A stretch of DNA of 16,320 nucleotides, from the NCBI GenBank assembly GCA_027070385.1, contig JALXDW010000319.1, positions 1-16,320 of the forward strand, read 5' to 3'. The position numbers were made by a program, and so were the translations under genes. Below the pieces are notes generated by a model that did not search any database, was not told where the DNA came from, and saw nothing but the letters and a program-made list of their open reading frames with translations. Shown here in pieces: positions 14,987 to 16,320 of the stretch (positions are counted from its first letter, which is position 1; each line of letters starts with the position of its first letter). The stretch is from Chromatiales bacterium. Its GTDB lineage: Bacteria > Pseudomonadota > Gammaproteobacteria > UBA6429 > Thiohalophilaceae.

Positions 14987-16165
14987 TTATAAGGCAGTCA
15001 GGCGCTTAATCGCTTCATCCAGATTGGCTTCACTGGTGGCAAACGACAGTCGCATATAACCTTCATTACCGAAAGCGGAACCGGGTACCAGTGCCACACC
15101 GGTTTTCTCGATTATCATTTCGGCCAGCTCTACATCATTTTTAATGCCACTAAATCGCTGCATAAAGCCGTTGAAATCGGCAAAAGCATAGAAGGTGCCA
15201 TCGCCTTTTAAGCATTGGATCCCTTCAATTTTGTTCAGTGAAGCAACCACTTTATCATGGCGTTGCTTAAAGGCCATTAGCATTTCAGCAACACAGGATT
15301 GATCGCCATCCAGTGCCGCTTCGGCAGCGGCTTGTGAAATGGAACTCGGATTGGAGGTACTTTGAGACTGGATTTTTTTCATTGCTTTGATCAGCGCAGC
15401 TGGGCCACCTGCATAGCCGATCCGCCAGCCAGTCATGGAATAAGCTTTGGAAACACCGTTTAATACAATAGTGCGTTCGTAAAGCTCGGGATTGGTCATT
15501 ACAATATTACTAAAAGGTGCTTCTGACCATAGAATATGCTCATACATATCATCACTGGCAATCAGGATATCCGGGTATTTAGCTAAAATAGCGGCTAAGG
15601 CTTTTAGTTCTGCTGCCGAATAGGCCATGCCACTCGGGTTGGAAGGACTGTTAATGACAAAAAGTCGTGTCGCAGGCGTAATTGCTGCTTCAAGCTGTTC
15701 AGGTGTGATTTTAAAATTTTGTTGGATATCCGTATTGATAATCACCGGGGTTGCATCGGCTAACAACACCATATCCGGGTAAGAGACCCAATAAGGGGCA
15801 GGGATAATCACTTCGTCCCCTTTATTCAGAAGTGCCTGTGCTAAATTATAAAAACTTTGTTTACCCCCACAAGATACAAGGATTTGTTCCGGGGAATAGT
15901 CCAAGCCGTTATCACGCTTAAATTTCTTTATAATGGCAGTTTTTAAAGTGGCAGTGCCGTCCACTGCGGTATACTTGGTCATACCATTATTAATCGCAGC
16001 AATGGCCGCGTCTTTAATGTGCTGTGGCGTGTCGAAATCGGGTTCACCAGCCCCCAGTCCAATAATATCCTGCCCCGCGGCTTTTAATTCGGCTGCTCGG
16101 GCCGTCACTGCCAATGTGGGAGAGGGTTTTACGCGCTGAACGCGATCTGATAATTTAATAGCCAA
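14987..16165 (-). CDS. class I pyridoxal-phosphate aminotransferase, aspartate aminotransferase (AspB/Igamma) type
   Basis: PLP-dependent aminotransferase, most likely aspartate-oxaloacetate exchange with glutamate, possibly with aromatic or prephenate activity as in related 1-gamma enzymes. Visible marks are GAGEPDFDTP, the NSPSNPSG motif, ASDDMYEH with the PLP-ring aspartate, the Schiff-base Lys240 in SKAYSMTGWRIG, and the C-terminal MRLSFATS arginine that binds the substrate carboxylate. The length of 392 aa is usual. The start codon is TTG: no in-frame ATG is near, AGGAG (plus-strand 16173-16177) lies 7 nt upstream, and AIKLSDR follows as in the family. It converges on tRNA-Asn and is divergent from uvrB, sharing a 71-nt gap. 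Family is firm; exact substrate is not settled. Confidence 0.93.
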   Translation of the reverse strand: MAIKLSDRVQRVKPSPTLAVTARAAELKAAGQDIIGLGAGEPDFDTPQHIKDAAIAAINNGMTKYTAVDGTATLKTAIIKKFKRDNGLDYSPEQILVSCGGKQSFYNLAQALLNKGDEVIIPAPYWVSYPDMVLLADATPVIINTDIQQNFKITPEQLEAAITPATRLFVINSPSNPSGMAYSAAELKALAAILAKYPDILIASDDMYEHILWSEAPFSNIVMTNPELYERTIVLNGVSKAYSMTGWRIGYAGGPAALIKAMKKIQSQSTSNPSSISQAAAEAALDGDQSCVAEMLMAFKQRHDKVVASLNKIEGIQCLKGDGTFYAFADFNGFMQRFSGIKNDVELAEMIIEKTGVALVPGSAFGNEGYMRLSFATSEANLDEAIKRLTAL

Positions 16166-16184
16166 GCGATGACTCCTACGCCTA

Positions 16185-16194
16185 ATTATATAAT
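16185..16194. promoter_or_regulatory. overlapping divergent -10 boxes between the aminotransferase gene and uvrB
   Basis: TATAAT reads on the plus strand at 16189-16194 and also on the minus strand at 16190-16185. No good -35 was found for either at standard spacing. If both are used, polymerases for the two genes would compete. Weakly supported. Confidence 0.4.
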
Positions 16195-16236
16195 AAAGAG
16201 TGTAATATACTTGAAACTTAATCCAGACAAAATCAA

Positions 16237-16320
16237 ATGAGTGATCTTTTTCAGTTAAAATCCAAATTTTCTCCCGCTGGCGACCAACCTAAGGCTATTG
16301 AGCAACTTGTGGCGGGTTTA
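16237..16320 (+). CDS. uvrB: excinuclease ABC subunit B, 3'-truncated by the window edge
   Basis: Damage-verifying helicase-like subunit of nucleotide excision repair. Only 28 codons are visible, [15 protein letters not shown] followed by [13 protein letters not shown]. This is the highly conserved UvrB N-terminus with the Q-motif-like GDQPxAI preceding the Walker A loop. The ATG at 16237 is the first start after the in-frame stop at 16219. There is no clear Shine-Dalgarno before it. No LexA box of the CTGT-N8-ACAG kind was seen in the 71-nt upstream gap, though one could lie elsewhere. Confidence 0.93.
   Translation, partial: MSDLFQLKSKFSPAGDQPKAIEQLVAGL

Noticed and set aside
16173..16179. 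Another TCCTACA-like box before uvrB
   Set aside because: It reads TCCTACG and is explained as the complement of the AGGAG ribosome site of the minus-strand aminotransferase gene.
16166..16236. LexA (SOS) box for uvrB
   Set aside because: No CTGT-N8-ACAG or close variant was found in the gap.
1..16320. CRISPR array, insertion sequence, prophage or toxin-antitoxin genes
   Set aside because: No regularly spaced repeats, transposase, integrase or phage-like frames were seen; all sizeable genes are assigned to core or competence families.

Overview
The window is a stretch of chromosome from a gammaproteobacterium of moderate, slightly AT-leaning composition (judged by eye, not counted). The backbone pheA-hisC-tyrA-aroA-cmk-rpsA-ihfB-lapA-lapB-pyrF is a known gammaproteobacterial order. 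LapA/LapB, a 557-residue six-domain S1, IHF-beta, FimT and ComEA all fit that group. I cannot name a genus from sequence alone; a non-enteric, free-living, naturally competent lineage is an inference.

Positions 1-7795 hold a tightly spaced plus-strand operon. It runs from the 3' part of serA through pheA, a mannose-1-phosphate guanylyltransferase/isomerase (manC/algA type), hisC, tyrA, a class II aroA and cmk. Together these make serine and carry chorismate on to phenylalanine and tyrosine; aroA supplies the EPSP step before chorismate. The GDP-mannose enzyme is the outsider. Intergenic gaps are 5-38 nt and most starts there lack a strong Shine-Dalgarno.

Positions 7796-10056 hold rpsA and ihfB. 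rpsA has a leader with three hairpins, resembling the known S1 autoregulatory leader. The rpsA-ihfB gap has overlapping, mutually exclusive hairpins, and a good terminator follows ihfB. Positions 10195-12351 hold lapA-lapB-pyrF, linking control of lipopolysaccharide synthesis to UMP synthesis, with a 1-nt overlap and a 7-nt gap.

Positions 12352-14591 hold comEA, galU and fimT as separate units. comEA and fimT encode two DNA-uptake proteins, a periplasmic HhH DNA-binding protein and a minor pilin with the GRxR DNA-binding motif. Their upstream regions share a spaced pair of TCCTACA boxes that I did not see elsewhere in the window, which is the best candidate here for an undescribed regulatory system. 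fimT also carries a terminator-like hairpin inside its unusually long leader-peptide coding region.

Positions 14700-16320 hold tRNA-Asn(GUU) with a strong promoter, a perfect 20-bp inverted repeat, a convergent class I aminotransferase gene (aspC/aspB type, TTG start) and the divergent 5' end of uvrB.
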